DNA from: CAZPXZ01 sp965219495
Lineage (GTDB): Bacteria; Pseudomonadota; Alphaproteobacteria; Rhodobacterales; CAZPXZ01
NCBI GenBank assembly: GCA_965219495.1
Contig: OZ244777.1
Location: forward strand, 3,224,001-3,288,000
DNA: 64,000 nucleotides
Reading direction: 5' to 3'
Shown: in pieces, positions 33,486 through 41,752 of the stretch
Position numbering within the stretch: the first letter of the stretch is position 1
Layout of the letters: each line of letters starts with the position of its first letter
Translations under genes and position numbers: made by a program
The notes under the pieces: model-generated
What the model saw: only the letters and a program-made list of their open reading frames with translations
Database searches by the model: none
Told to the model about the DNA's origin: nothing

Positions 33486-34511
33486 GTGTTCGAGGAATTG
33501 GGTTTCGAGGAATTGACGCCGCTTACGGCCTCCGTCGTGCTGGGTCTGGCGCTCGGTTGCGCCTATGGCGCGTTGGCGCAGCGCAGCGCGTTATGCCTGC
33601 GCCGCAGCTTGGTCGGACCGTGGCGCGATCGTCGGCCGGCGCTGGGCGCCTGGGCGATGGCGCTGGCGTCGGCGATTGCCGGAACCCGGCTGGCGGTTGC
33701 CGGCGGCGTGATTTCCTTCGAATCGCACCGGTTTCTCGCGTCCGACCTGCCGATCGCTTCCGTGCTGCTGGGCGGCGCGCTTTTCGGGGCCGGCATGGTG
33801 CTGGCGGGGGGCTGCGTTTCACGCCTTACGGTGCTGGCCGGCGCCGGCAATTTGCGCGCCCTGCTTGTTCTGGTCGTCTTTGCCGTCACGGCCCACGCGG
33901 CGATGAAGGGCGCATTGGCGCCGCTGCGCGAGGCGCTCGGCGCTGCCACCGTCCATGGCGGAGGGGTGGCTGCGCTCACGGCGCTGCCCGGTGGCGAAGT
34001 TTGGCCGCTTGGCCTTGCGCTTGCCGCGGCGCTCTTCGCGCTTTACTCCCGTGCGCCGGTCTTCCATCTGGCGATGGCGGGCGCGATTGGGCTGCTGGTG
34101 CCGCTCGGCTGGGTCGGCACGGGGTTCCTGCTCCAGGACGATTTCGATCCGCTTCCCTTACAGTCTTTGGGATTCACGGGGCCAATTGCCGCCACGTTGT
34201 TCTGGGCCGTGGCGGCAACGGCTATTTCGGCCGGCTTCGGCACCGGCCTAGCGGCGGGCGTCATTGTCGGTAGCTTGATCGCGGCGCTTGCGGCCGGCGA
34301 GTTCTGCTGGGAAAGCCTGGAAGGGCCGCGGCAGACCGGGCGTTACCTTGCCGGCGCCGTGATGATGGGCGTGGGCGGCGTGCTGGCGGGCGGTTGCTCG
34401 GTCGGCGCCGGCCTTTCCGGCGTCTCGACTGCAAGCCTTGCCGCTCTGCTCGCGCTCGCCGCCATAGCAGTTTCGGCGAGAGCCGTTGGGTTGATCCTCG
34501 CCGGTCGGTAG
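33486..34511 (+). CDS. YeeE/YedE-family (DUF395) sulfur-compound transporter
   Basis: A 341-residue polytopic membrane protein with two DUF395 repeats, each marked by a Cys-containing motif: GMVLAGGCVSRLTVLAGAG and VGGVLAGGCSVGAGLSGVS. YeeE/TsuA proteins import thiosulfate through such Cys sites. There are about nine hydrophobic segments and a normal length. The start GTG 33486 follows AAGGAGG. It is convergent with fccB and shares a bidirectional terminator with it. The neighbouring sulfur-oxidation genes support a sulfur-compound substrate. Confidence 0.92.
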   Translation: MFEELGFEELTPLTASVVLGLALGCAYGALAQRSALCLRRSLVGPWRDRRPALGAWAMALASAIAGTRLAVAGGVISFESHRFLASDLPIASVLLGGALFGAGMVLAGGCVSRLTVLAGAGNLRALLVLVVFAVTAHAAMKGALAPLREALGAATVHGGGVAALTALPGGEVWPLGLALAAALFALYSRAPVFHLAMAGAIGLLVPLGWVGTGFLLQDDFDPLPLQSLGFTGPIAATLFWAVAATAISAGFGTGLAAGVIVGSLIAALAAGEFCWESLEGPRQTGRYLAGAVMMGVGGVLAGGCSVGAGLSGVSTASLAALLALAAIAVSARAVGLILAGR

Positions 34512-34525
34512 TGCGGGGCGGCCGC

Positions 34526-34558
34526 GACAGTGTTTCCGCTTGGAGCGGAAACACTGTC
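34526..34558. terminator. Bidirectional terminator hairpin between YeeE and fccB genes
   Basis: A perfect 15-base stem (GACAGTGTTTCCGCT at 34526-34540, complement at 34544-34558) with a TGG loop lies between two convergent genes. No long T-run flanks it, but its position and perfection make a transcription terminator the simplest reading. Confidence 0.8.
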
Positions 34559-34565
34559 AGCGAGG

Positions 34566-35879
34566 TCAGCCGAATATGTCCCTGGAAATGGCGGCATACC
34601 AGCCGAGCGACTCCTCATAGGTCGCTTTGCGGATCTCCGCGCTTTCCCCGGTCTGGGAAATGAAGCCGTCGATCTTGGCGATCTTCTCGTCGGTCGCTTC
34701 GTAGGAGGCACCGACCTTGACGCCATCGTCGGTGCCGATGAGCGACCAGCAGGTGTTGGAGTAGCGTGCCGGAAACACCGTCGAGCCGGTGAGCGCTCCT
34801 CGCACCGCCATGGCGCAGACCTTCGCTTGGCTGTTGGCGGAGAAACCCGACTTCGGCATGTCTCCCTGCAGCGAAGCGTCGCCCAGCACATGGATATTGG
34901 CGTCTGCCCGGCTCTGCATGGTGTGCGCTACCACGGGTGCCCAGCCGGCCTCGTCGGTGATGTCCGCAAGCGCCGCGATGCGCCCCGCCTGCTGCGCGGG
35001 GATGACATTGCAGACATCCACCTTCATTACCTCGCCGTCGACCACCACCTCCATGGCGGCGGGCCGCACCTCGACGCGGTCCCCGCCGAAATCCGGGCCG
35101 ATACGCTCAATCATGCCAGGGTAATGGCGCTGCCAGCCGTCCTCGAACAGCCCCTGCTTGGAGAATTTTTCCTTGGGATCGATGATCAGAATTTTTGCCG
35201 TCGGATTGGCCTGTTTCAGGATATGGGCCACCATCGAGATCCGCTCATAAGGCCCCGGAGGGCAGCGGAACGGGTTTGGCGGGGCGATCATGCAATAGAC
35301 GCCGCCTTGCCGCATGGCCTCGATTTGCGTCTTGAGAAGCTGGGTTTGCGAGCCGGCCTTGTAGGCGTGCGGCATGCGGTTCTGCTGCGACAGATCCCAT
35401 CCTGGAACGGACCCTGGCCGGAAGTCGATGCCTGGCGACAGGACGAGGCGGTCGTAGGCGAGGCTAGCCCCACCTGCGAGCCCCACGCTCCGCTTGTCGC
35501 GGTCGACGGAGACCGCCCAGTCGTGCACGACGTTGATCCCGTGCTTTGCGGCAAGGGCGCCGTAGCTGTGTCCGATTGAAGCGAAGTCGCGGAAGCCGCC
35601 GATATAGAGATTCGAGAAGAAGCAGGAATAGTAAGCGCGGCTCGGCTCCACGAGCGTCACATCCACAGCGCCATCCGAATCCTTGGCGATGTAGCGTGCC
35701 ACCGTCGCGCCGCCGGCGCCGCCGCCCACGACCGCGACGCGCGGGCGGCCCTGTGCGAGCACCACCGGCGCCGACAACGCCGCCGACGCCGCAGCCGTGG
35801 ATGCGAGGAAGCCGCGCCGGCTCAGTTCGTTGTCTCCGTTTCGCTCCCGTCTTCCGGCCCTGTCTTGCCTGTCGCTCAT
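34566..35879 (-). CDS. fccB: Sulfide dehydrogenase (flavocytochrome c) flavoprotein subunit FccB/SoxF
   Basis: A 437-residue FAD protein that oxidises sulfide in the periplasm and passes electrons to a cytochrome subunit. A twin-arginine signal (LSRRGFLASTAAASAALSAP) is followed by the FAD fold VAVVGGGAGGATVARYIA. YYSCFFSNLYIGG holds the Cys that attaches FAD in the family. NPFRCPPGPYERISM and SNTCWSLIG hold the redox disulfide pair. The FCSD C-terminal domain ends GWYAAISRDIFG. Its cytochrome partner lies upstream in the operon, separated by a relic copy of this gene's own leader. Confidence 0.95.
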   Translation of the reverse strand: MSDRQDRAGRRERNGDNELSRRGFLASTAAASAALSAPVVLAQGRPRVAVVGGGAGGATVARYIAKDSDGAVDVTLVEPSRAYYSCFFSNLYIGGFRDFASIGHSYGALAAKHGINVVHDWAVSVDRDKRSVGLAGGASLAYDRLVLSPGIDFRPGSVPGWDLSQQNRMPHAYKAGSQTQLLKTQIEAMRQGGVYCMIAPPNPFRCPPGPYERISMVAHILKQANPTAKILIIDPKEKFSKQGLFEDGWQRHYPGMIERIGPDFGGDRVEVRPAAMEVVVDGEVMKVDVCNVIPAQQAGRIAALADITDEAGWAPVVAHTMQSRADANIHVLGDASLQGDMPKSGFSANSQAKVCAMAVRGALTGSTVFPARYSNTCWSLIGTDDGVKVGASYEATDEKIAKIDGFISQTGESAEIRKATYEESLGWYAAISRDIFG

Positions 35880-36054
35880 CTGCCGACCCTCCTCGAGGAC
35901 GTTTGGTTGAACTCGCTGGCGCCCGTCCTCCGCGACACCATCAGGCCCCCACTAGATGCGGGAACTATTCATGAAAAGATAACATATTTCCGATAGAGAA
36001 TTTAGCGCTTTCCAATAAGAGAATCCAATGATGACGAGGACGGCGCGGGCGGCA

Positions 36055-36156
36055 CTACGCGAAAACCGCCGGCGCCGACAGCGCCGTCGACGCCGCAACC
36101 GCGGATGCAAGTCACCCGCGTCGGCTCAGTCCGCTGTTTCCGTCCTGTTGGTTCAT
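36055..36156 (-). pseudogene. Relic of an fccB leader (TAT signal region)
   Basis: Read on the minus strand from ATG 36156 it gives MNQQDGNSGLSRRG, a TGA codon, then LASAVAASTALSAPAVFA and TAG at 36055. This is the twin-arginine leader of an FccB protein in one frame with an internal stop, and it resembles the intact leader of fccB at 35879. It sits where fccB should start, directly after the cytochrome gene. The rest of that copy is gone. The intact fccB follows 176 bases later. Confidence 0.75.
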
Positions 36157-36173
36157 AGAGCGTCTTCCTTGGT

Positions 36174-36914
36174 TCACGGTTCGTCTTCCACCTTGCGGTA
36201 ATGCGCAGCAAGGGCCGCAATCTCCTCGTCCGACAGTTGGCCGGCGACAAGCTGCATGGCAGGATGGACCCTCTTGCCGCGCTTGTAAGCTTGCATGGCT
36301 ATCACGAAGTCGTCGGACGGCCATCCCGTTATCGAGGGGATGCCTTCATCGGCCCCGTTCGTCAGGTGGCAGGTGGTGCATTGGCTCGCGAGATAGGCGC
36401 CGTATTCGGGGTCTCCCCGTATGGTGAGGAGCTGCGGGTCGAGGCCGAATTCCTCGGGCGTGGCGGTCGGCTCCGCAGGAGGAAGATCGGAGCGGGCGCC
36501 GGAAAAGCCGCGCAGCCATGTCAGCAGGTCGGCCCTGTCGTCCGCCTCTGTCATGCCCGCGAAACTCATGCGCGTGCCCGGCACGAGCGCGCGCGGATCG
36601 GAGAGGAATGTGCCCAGCGTCGCCTCGGTCCAAACCAGGCCGCCAGACCCGGCAGCGTTCATCGCCAGAGAGTAACGATAGTCCCCAAGCGAGCCGGACG
36701 CGCGGCCGAAGACATCGTTGAGATGGGGGCCGATCCGATGTTCTGCGCCGCTGCCCACTTGGTGGCAGCGTTTACATTCGACGTAGAGTTCTTTGCCGCG
36801 CCCGGCATCGGCGCTCCATGCGCCGGCGGCAGGGAGAATTGCCAGCAGCGCTGCAGCAAGCAAGATGGAAGCGGCACGTGCCGCGAGGTCAACCGTCCAG
36901 GGCCCGCGTCGCAC
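36174..36914 (-). CDS. Dihaem cytochrome c, FccA-like subunit of sulfide dehydrogenase
   Basis: A 246-residue exported protein: signal peptide SILLAAALLAILPAAGAWSA, an N-terminal class-I cytochrome c domain with haem site CKRCH and a Met ligand in PGTRMSFAGM, then a second domain with haem site CTTCH and the FccA-type region ITGWPSDDFVIAMQAYKRGK. The start GTG 36914 lies 8 bases after the soxZ stop; an ATG at 36968 would run back into soxZ. It would accept electrons from FccB and pass them to the respiratory chain. Confidence 0.88.
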   Translation of the reverse strand: MRRGPWTVDLAARAASILLAAALLAILPAAGAWSADAGRGKELYVECKRCHQVGSGAEHRIGPHLNDVFGRASGSLGDYRYSLAMNAAGSGGLVWTEATLGTFLSDPRALVPGTRMSFAGMTEADDRADLLTWLRGFSGARSDLPPAEPTATPEEFGLDPQLLTIRGDPEYGAYLASQCTTCHLTNGADEGIPSITGWPSDDFVIAMQAYKRGKRVHPAMQLVAGQLSDEEIAALAAHYRKVEDEP

Positions 36915-36921
36915 GGTGGCT

Positions 36922-37248
36922 CTAGTCGACGTCGATCCGCTTGCGAAGGCCGTAAACCGAGCCGTCATCGTCCACCCATTCGAATTCCAGAAGGCCCGAC
37001 TCCAGGACGGCCATCTCGAATTGGATGTAGGGATCGGCCGAGACCGCCGGTTCCAGACCGACGGATATCACCACCTCGCCGTTGAAGCGGACCGCGAAGC
37101 GGTTGATGATCTGGCGGGGCACGCGTTCCCCGTCGGGACCGTAGCGCAGCCCCGTATGCATCGGATGTGTTATCCGCGTCTTGACCGTGAAGGGAACGCC
37201 CGCCACCGTCGTTTTCGGCAGCCTTACGCGCGGCTTGGGTTCCGCCAT
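36922..37248 (-). CDS. soxZ: Thiosulfate oxidation carrier subunit SoxZ
   Basis: A 108-residue SoxZ of the usual length. The Ig-like fold blocks PRVRLPKTTVAGVPFTVKTR, ITHPMHTGLRYGPDGERVPR, and the C-terminal LLEFEWVDDDGSVYGLRKRI are clear. SoxZ has no signal peptide in the family and is exported with SoxY, with which it forms the sulfur carrier of the Sox system. It lies 10 bases after soxY. Confidence 0.95.
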   Translation of the reverse strand: MAEPKPRVRLPKTTVAGVPFTVKTRITHPMHTGLRYGPDGERVPRQIINRFAVRFNGEVVISVGLEPAVSADPYIQFEMAVLESGLLEFEWVDDDGSVYGLRKRIDVD

Positions 37249-37258
37249 GCTCCGCTCC

Positions 37259-37678
37259 TCACCCGCAGCCGCCGACGGTCACCGCGATCGATTGGGAGGT
37301 CTTGCGAAATGTGCCGTCCGCCAACTCCGCCACCGCAATCACGTTCTGGCTCCGGGCCAGCCGGATGCGAATCGTGGCTGAGGGCGTCATCAGCCTTCCG
37401 AAAGCAAAAACGGCGACGCCGGGATTCGGGTTTCCGTCGGCGAACAAGGCGATTCGCCTGGCGCCCTCGGCAGCGACCCGAACCGGTACGGAACCGCCGT
37501 TGTCGGCGATCTCCGGCGCCTCGAGCAGCACACCGCCTTCGAGAGGCTCTGCGCCCCTTGTGAACTCCGCGATGGCCTGCGCAACGCCGTTCGCGGCCCC
37601 GGCCGCACCGGCGGGAAACAGCGCCGCCGCCGCCGCCGTGATGCTGAGTTGCAACACATCCCTTCGTGTCGGAGCCAT
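37259..37678 (-). CDS. soxY: Thiosulfate oxidation carrier subunit SoxY
   Basis: A 139-residue SoxY with a twin-arginine-like leader (APTRRDVLQLSITAAAAALF) and the C-terminal swinging arm VTVGGCG, whose Cys carries the sulfur substrate. Most SoxY proteins end GGCGG; this one ends one Gly earlier. The start ATG 37678 follows GGAGGAGG. It is the first gene of soxY-soxZ-fccA-fccB. No soxA, soxX, soxB or soxCD is in the window. Confidence 0.93.
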   Translation of the reverse strand: MAPTRRDVLQLSITAAAAALFPAGAAGAANGVAQAIAEFTRGAEPLEGGVLLEAPEIADNGGSVPVRVAAEGARRIALFADGNPNPGVAVFAFGRLMTPSATIRIRLARSQNVIAVAELADGTFRKTSQSIAVTVGGCG

Positions 37679-37823
37679 TTGCAGCCTCCTCCCGCACGCT
37701 GGGCAACCGACGATTTGACCTCCCATGGCGGTGCCCGTCAAGCCCCGCTTCAAGAAGCCTCCGGCCGCCGGTCTGGCAGAGCCCCTTAGCCAGCCGCCTG
37801 TGTCGCTTCGATGACCTCTCGGT

Positions 37824-37961
37824 CTGGCGGCCCAGATTGCTCCGGTCCACCAGAAACAGGATGCGCCTGGCGCCGTCGAACTCGAGCAGGCGATAGGCGA
37901 CGTTGGCGGCGGTGAAAGACCTGCCGGAACCGGTTGCCATCTGACCGAGGGTGCGTGGATG
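37824..37961 (-). pseudogene. HsdR (type I restriction helicase) relic
   Basis: On the minus strand HPRTLGQMATGSGRSFTAAN followed by VAYRLLEFDGARRILFLVDR and SNLGRQ matches the helicase motif I region of HsdR subunits. There the Walker A reads MATG(T/S)GKT and the next block reads RVLFLVDR. Here the Lys of Walker A is replaced by Arg. Only about 46 codons survive and no start is present. A type I restriction system once lay upstream of soxY. Confidence 0.8.
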
Positions 37962-38156
37962 GGCGTCAGCGTAGGATCACTCCACTTCGAAGATGGCGCG
38001 GGCCTGGAAGGACCAGAGCCGCGATTGATCCGCGGGGGCAGTTCGTACAGCTGTGCGCGTAGCTGCATTGGCCCACCGGATCCAAGCCTTTAGTCCGCAA
38101 ACTGCCGAGTAGGTGAGGTCGGTACCGAGAGGGGCGAGGTGCAGCAATGTCCCCGC

Positions 38157-38790
38157 TGTTGTTTTTTGGAATGTTTCAACCAAGGATTCCCGGAATATTT
38201 CGTAGCAGGCGAGAGGTATTTTCCCGCGCTTTGCCGCTTTTTTCGGAGGGCTGCGCACGGCGTTGGCGGAACGGGGGATTTCTTTTCCGAGTAGGGGCTT
38301 ATGGAGAAGCCGGGTTGCGTGGAGGGTGTTTCGGGGAACGGTTTTTGCGGGCAGGGGTTTTCTCCAAGCAGGGTTTCTTTCCCGGCAGGGGACTCGAGCG
38401 GACGGCGCCTGGCGGGGATGGCGTTCGGCGGGAAGCAGGCCGCCAGCGCCGGTTCAAGGCCCGTCCGGTTGTGAGCGGCTTCGGGCCTGGCGGAGCATCT
38501 CGTTCCAATCCTTGGCGGCGGCGGGGCCGAGGCGCTGGACCCTGGGGTCGCTTCTGGCGAGGGCTTCGACGGCGGCCTCCCCGACGCTGTCCGAGTCGTA
38601 TCCACAGAGGATTCGCTCGATGCCGAGCGCTTCGGTCCAGGGCGGCGGGGCGGTGGCCGACGAGCGCGAGACGGTCGCGCTGATGCGGGGCGGCGCCGAC
38701 CGGGGCCGGGCGCCGACGCGCGGCTGGGCGGTCGACCGGCATCTGCGCAACGGGCCGCTCACGGACAATCGAAATCACGCGCACCATGCT
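38157..38790 (-). mobile_element. Decayed second end of the Toprim transposon
   Basis: It begins with the tip TGTTGTTTTTTGGA at 38157, identical to 6702. Similarity continues through GATTCCCGGAATATTTCG and TTCCCGCGCTTTGCCG. Inside on the minus strand a Toprim C-terminus is readable (about 38630-38454): ERILCGYDSDSVGEAAVEAL, then RVQRLGPAAAKDWNEMLRQA, equivalent to ACGYDDDPPGN and QGAKDWNEIL of the first copy. Everything upstream in the gene is degraded or lost. It abuts the ABC ATPase gene at 38828. Confidence 0.78.
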
Positions 38791-38827
38791 CTTGGTTTCC
38801 CTTCTGCAGGCCCAGAGGAACCCCCGA

Positions 38828-40903
38828 TCACGTAGCGACAGGTTCGAAGACGGGCGCCACGGATTCAAGCTCTTGCAACGGAATATGACAGTAGAGGTGG
38901 CGATTGCTGCGCGAAAATTTGTCCGGTGGCACAGACTGGTCGCAAATCGCTCCCACCTGGCGCGGACACCGGCCGGAGAATGGACAGCCCGGCGTATCCG
39001 TGGTGGTCGGATCGCGTGACCGACGCCCCGGCAAGAGGATCCTACGCTGCCGAACCCCGGCCTGGACGATCGGCGCGGCCGCCAGGAGCGCCTCGGTGTA
39101 CGGATGGTATGGCGGGGCTAACAACTCGGAGGGCGTGCCCACCTCGCAAATGCGTCCGTTGTACATCACCGCGATTCTGTTGCTTACGTGGCGTACGACA
39201 TTGAGGTCATGGCTGATAAACACGAAGCTGACCTCGTTCTTCCGCTGCAACTCCAACAACAGGTTCAACACCCCGGCTTGGATAGAGACGTCGAGGGAGG
39301 ACACTGGCTCATCACAGACGATCAGGTCGGGTTCGGCGGCAAGAGCCCGGGCGATCGCCACACGCTGGCGCTCGCCACCGGATAACTCGTGCGGGTAACA
39401 CCCCAAGTATTCGCTCCCGAGGTGGACCGATTCGAGCAACTCGACCACCCGGTCCCTCCTTCTCTTCCGCGCCACCAGATCGAAGAGAACTAAGGGTCGC
39501 AGGAGGCACTGCTCGACCGTGTGCTGGGGATTGATCGAGGATTCCGGATTCTGAAACACCATCTGCACTCTTCCGTGCAGAAGCCGCGGTCGGCGAAGCC
39601 CATGTCCAGTGATCTCCTGTCCATCGAAGACAATCCGGCCGCCGCTCGGTTCGATGAGGCCGACGATACAACGCGCAAGGCTGGTCTTGCCGCAGCCGCT
39701 CTCGCCGACGATGCCCAACACTTCGCCTCGATTGCAGTAGAAAGCTATCGCGTTGACAGCGCTCACGCGATGCCCGCCGCTCTGATAGGTCACCTCCAGA
39801 TCCTCTACTTCCAACAGCGGGATCGGGTAGTGTACGAAACTGGAACCCGTTTCGCTCAAGCGATGGTTCCGTTTCGGGTACGGCATTGAGGCCAGCTGGT
39901 CCTCGGCATGAACACACCGGGCGAGGCGCCCGACGGCGAGTGCTCGCAGTTCGGGGACACGCTCGCGGCACGCATCCGTAGCCCTCAAGCAGCGTGGCGC
40001 AAAGAGACAGCCGGCAGGCAGGACCGTTCGGTTGGGTATCGCCCCGCCTATGGACGGAAGCCTCTGCCGGGTCATGTGGCTGTCGATCGGAGGAATGCAG
40101 TCGAGAAGGGCGCGCGTGTAAGGATGCGCGGGCTGGGTCAAGATTACCTGGACCGGGCCGATCTCGACGATATCGCCGGCATAGATGACAGCGACTCGGC
40201 GGCAGAACCGGCGCACGATTCCCAGGTTGTGGGTAATCAGAAGAACGGACGTGCCGGTCTCCCGCTGAATGCGGCCGATTAGCTCGAGGATGCGTGCCTC
40301 TGTGGTGACATCGAGGCCAGTCGTGGGCTCGTCCAAGATCAAGAGATCTGGCTGACCCGCCATGGCGAGAGCCAGAAGGACACGCTGTTGCTGGCCGCCG
40401 CTAAGCTGGTGCGGATAGCTGCGCAGGATGCGCGGTACATCCGTTAGGTCCACCAAACGCAACGCCTCGGCAGCACCGTCCTCGAGCGCCCGGCCATTGA
40501 GCTTGCGGTGAAGCCACAGAACCTCGGCGAGTTGGCGACCTATGCGGAGCGACGGACTGAGGCTTGTCATTGGATCCTGCGGGACCATCGCCACTCGTCC
40601 GCCGCGCAGTCGCTGCAGCTGCGGTCCCGATAGGGTCGACAGATCGGTGCCCGAAATCTCAATCCGGCCGCCAATCAGCTGACTACCGGTAAGCTGGTCC
40701 CCGCACATGGCTGCATATGCGAGCGTGCTCTTGCCGCTGCCCGATTCGCCGACGAGGGCCACTGCCTCGCCCGGCGCGATGGTCAAGTTTGCGTTGCGGA
40801 CCACTGGCGAAAGGGGAATCTTGGATTGATAACGGATCGTCGCGTCGTGGAATGCAAGGACTGGAGTCGCCGACGAGTTGCCGCCAGCTTGGACTTTTAT
40901 CAT
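38828..40903 (-). CDS. Fused two-domain peptide ABC transporter ATPase (DppD-DppF fusion)
   Basis: A 691-residue protein with two complete ATPase cassettes. The first has Walker A LVGESGSGKSTLAYAAM and signature LSGGQQQRVLLALAM. The second, from about residue 360, has GIVGESGCGKTSLARCIV and LSGGERQRVAIARAL. Each is followed by an oligo_HPY tail with Cys-rich motifs (LFAPRCLRATDACR and CPFSGRCPRQVGAIC). Fusion fixes the heterodimer seen as separate genes elsewhere in this window. It overlaps the permease upstream (ATGA) and is the last gene of its operon. Confidence 0.95.
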   Translation of the reverse strand: MIKVQAGGNSSATPVLAFHDATIRYQSKIPLSPVVRNANLTIAPGEAVALVGESGSGKSTLAYAAMCGDQLTGSQLIGGRIEISGTDLSTLSGPQLQRLRGGRVAMVPQDPMTSLSPSLRIGRQLAEVLWLHRKLNGRALEDGAAEALRLVDLTDVPRILRSYPHQLSGGQQQRVLLALAMAGQPDLLILDEPTTGLDVTTEARILELIGRIQRETGTSVLLITHNLGIVRRFCRRVAVIYAGDIVEIGPVQVILTQPAHPYTRALLDCIPPIDSHMTRQRLPSIGGAIPNRTVLPAGCLFAPRCLRATDACRERVPELRALAVGRLARCVHAEDQLASMPYPKRNHRLSETGSSFVHYPIPLLEVEDLEVTYQSGGHRVSAVNAIAFYCNRGEVLGIVGESGCGKTSLARCIVGLIEPSGGRIVFDGQEITGHGLRRPRLLHGRVQMVFQNPESSINPQHTVEQCLLRPLVLFDLVARKRRRDRVVELLESVHLGSEYLGCYPHELSGGERQRVAIARALAAEPDLIVCDEPVSSLDVSIQAGVLNLLLELQRKNEVSFVFISHDLNVVRHVSNRIAVMYNGRICEVGTPSELLAPPYHPYTEALLAAAPIVQAGVRQRRILLPGRRSRDPTTTDTPGCPFSGRCPRQVGAICDQSVPPDKFSRSNRHLYCHIPLQELESVAPVFEPVAT

Positions 40904-41742
40904 GCGCTACTATCGAACGCCGTTGCGCGACGCCTGACAAGGAATGTTCGCAAGCCGTCTCCAAGGAGGTTGATGCCGACCACCGCCACGACGATGGCGA
41001 TGGCCGGCGCGAATACCGGCCAGGGATTGCTGAGCATGAGCGAGCGTCCCTCGGCGGCCATCGAACCCCAGTCGGGCGTGGGCGGCGGCGGACCGAGCCC
41101 GATAAAGCTGAGGCCCGCGGTCACCAGGATCGCCATGCCGAATCGAATAGACAATTCAACGATTATGGTGGGATAGAGGTTGGGCAGCACTTCACGGCAC
41201 AGGATGTAAAGGATCGTCTCTCCCCGGATCCGGGCAGCATCCACATAATCCAGAATGACGACGCCGAGAGCGCTACTCCGCACCACTCGGGCAATGCTCG
41301 AGGCGAACAAGAGCGCGATGACGAGAATGCCATTGACAATCCCGGGTCCGAGCACGCCGATCACGAACATGGCGAAGACAAGGGTTGGGAAGGCGATAAG
41401 CACATCGTTAAGCCGCATCAGGACGCGGTCGACGCGTCCGCCGAAGTAAGCGCTTGTCAGCCCGATTGCGGTGCCCAAAACGGTTGCCAGGGCCGTGCTA
41501 GCGGCGGCGATAATGATGGTCGTGCGCGTGCCGATGATCAACCGGCTGAGGACGTCACGGCCGAACCGGTCTGTGCCGAGCAGAAATTCCGACGACGGAG
41601 ATTCCTTGAGGTGCGCGAAGTGCATCGTCTCGCCGTCGTCCGGCGCGAGCCACGGCCCAAGGATGGCGACTGAAACGAACAAGACAGATATGCCGCAGCC
41701 GATGAGGAGCGTTGTTGCCTGCCTGCTGGTCAATCGCCTCAC
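40900..41742 (-). CDS. Peptide-type ABC transporter permease (DppC)
   Basis: A 280-residue permease with EFLLGTDRFGRDVLSRLIIG, LNDVLIAFPTLVFAMFVIG, the EAA loop DAARIRGETILYILCREVLP and SFIGLGPPPPTPDWGSM, all diagnostic of DppC. The start is GTG 41742. It lies 10 bases after the DppB-like gene and overlaps the fused ATPase gene, so all are co-translated. Confidence 0.94.
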   Translation of the reverse strand: MRRLTSRQATTLLIGCGISVLFVSVAILGPWLAPDDGETMHFAHLKESPSSEFLLGTDRFGRDVLSRLIIGTRTTIIIAAASTALATVLGTAIGLTSAYFGGRVDRVLMRLNDVLIAFPTLVFAMFVIGVLGPGIVNGILVIALLFASSIARVVRSSALGVVILDYVDAARIRGETILYILCREVLPNLYPTIIVELSIRFGMAILVTAGLSFIGLGPPPPTPDWGSMAAEGRSLMLSNPWPVFAPAIAIVVAVVGINLLGDGLRTFLVRRRATAFDSSA

Positions 41743-41752
41743 GGTACAACCC

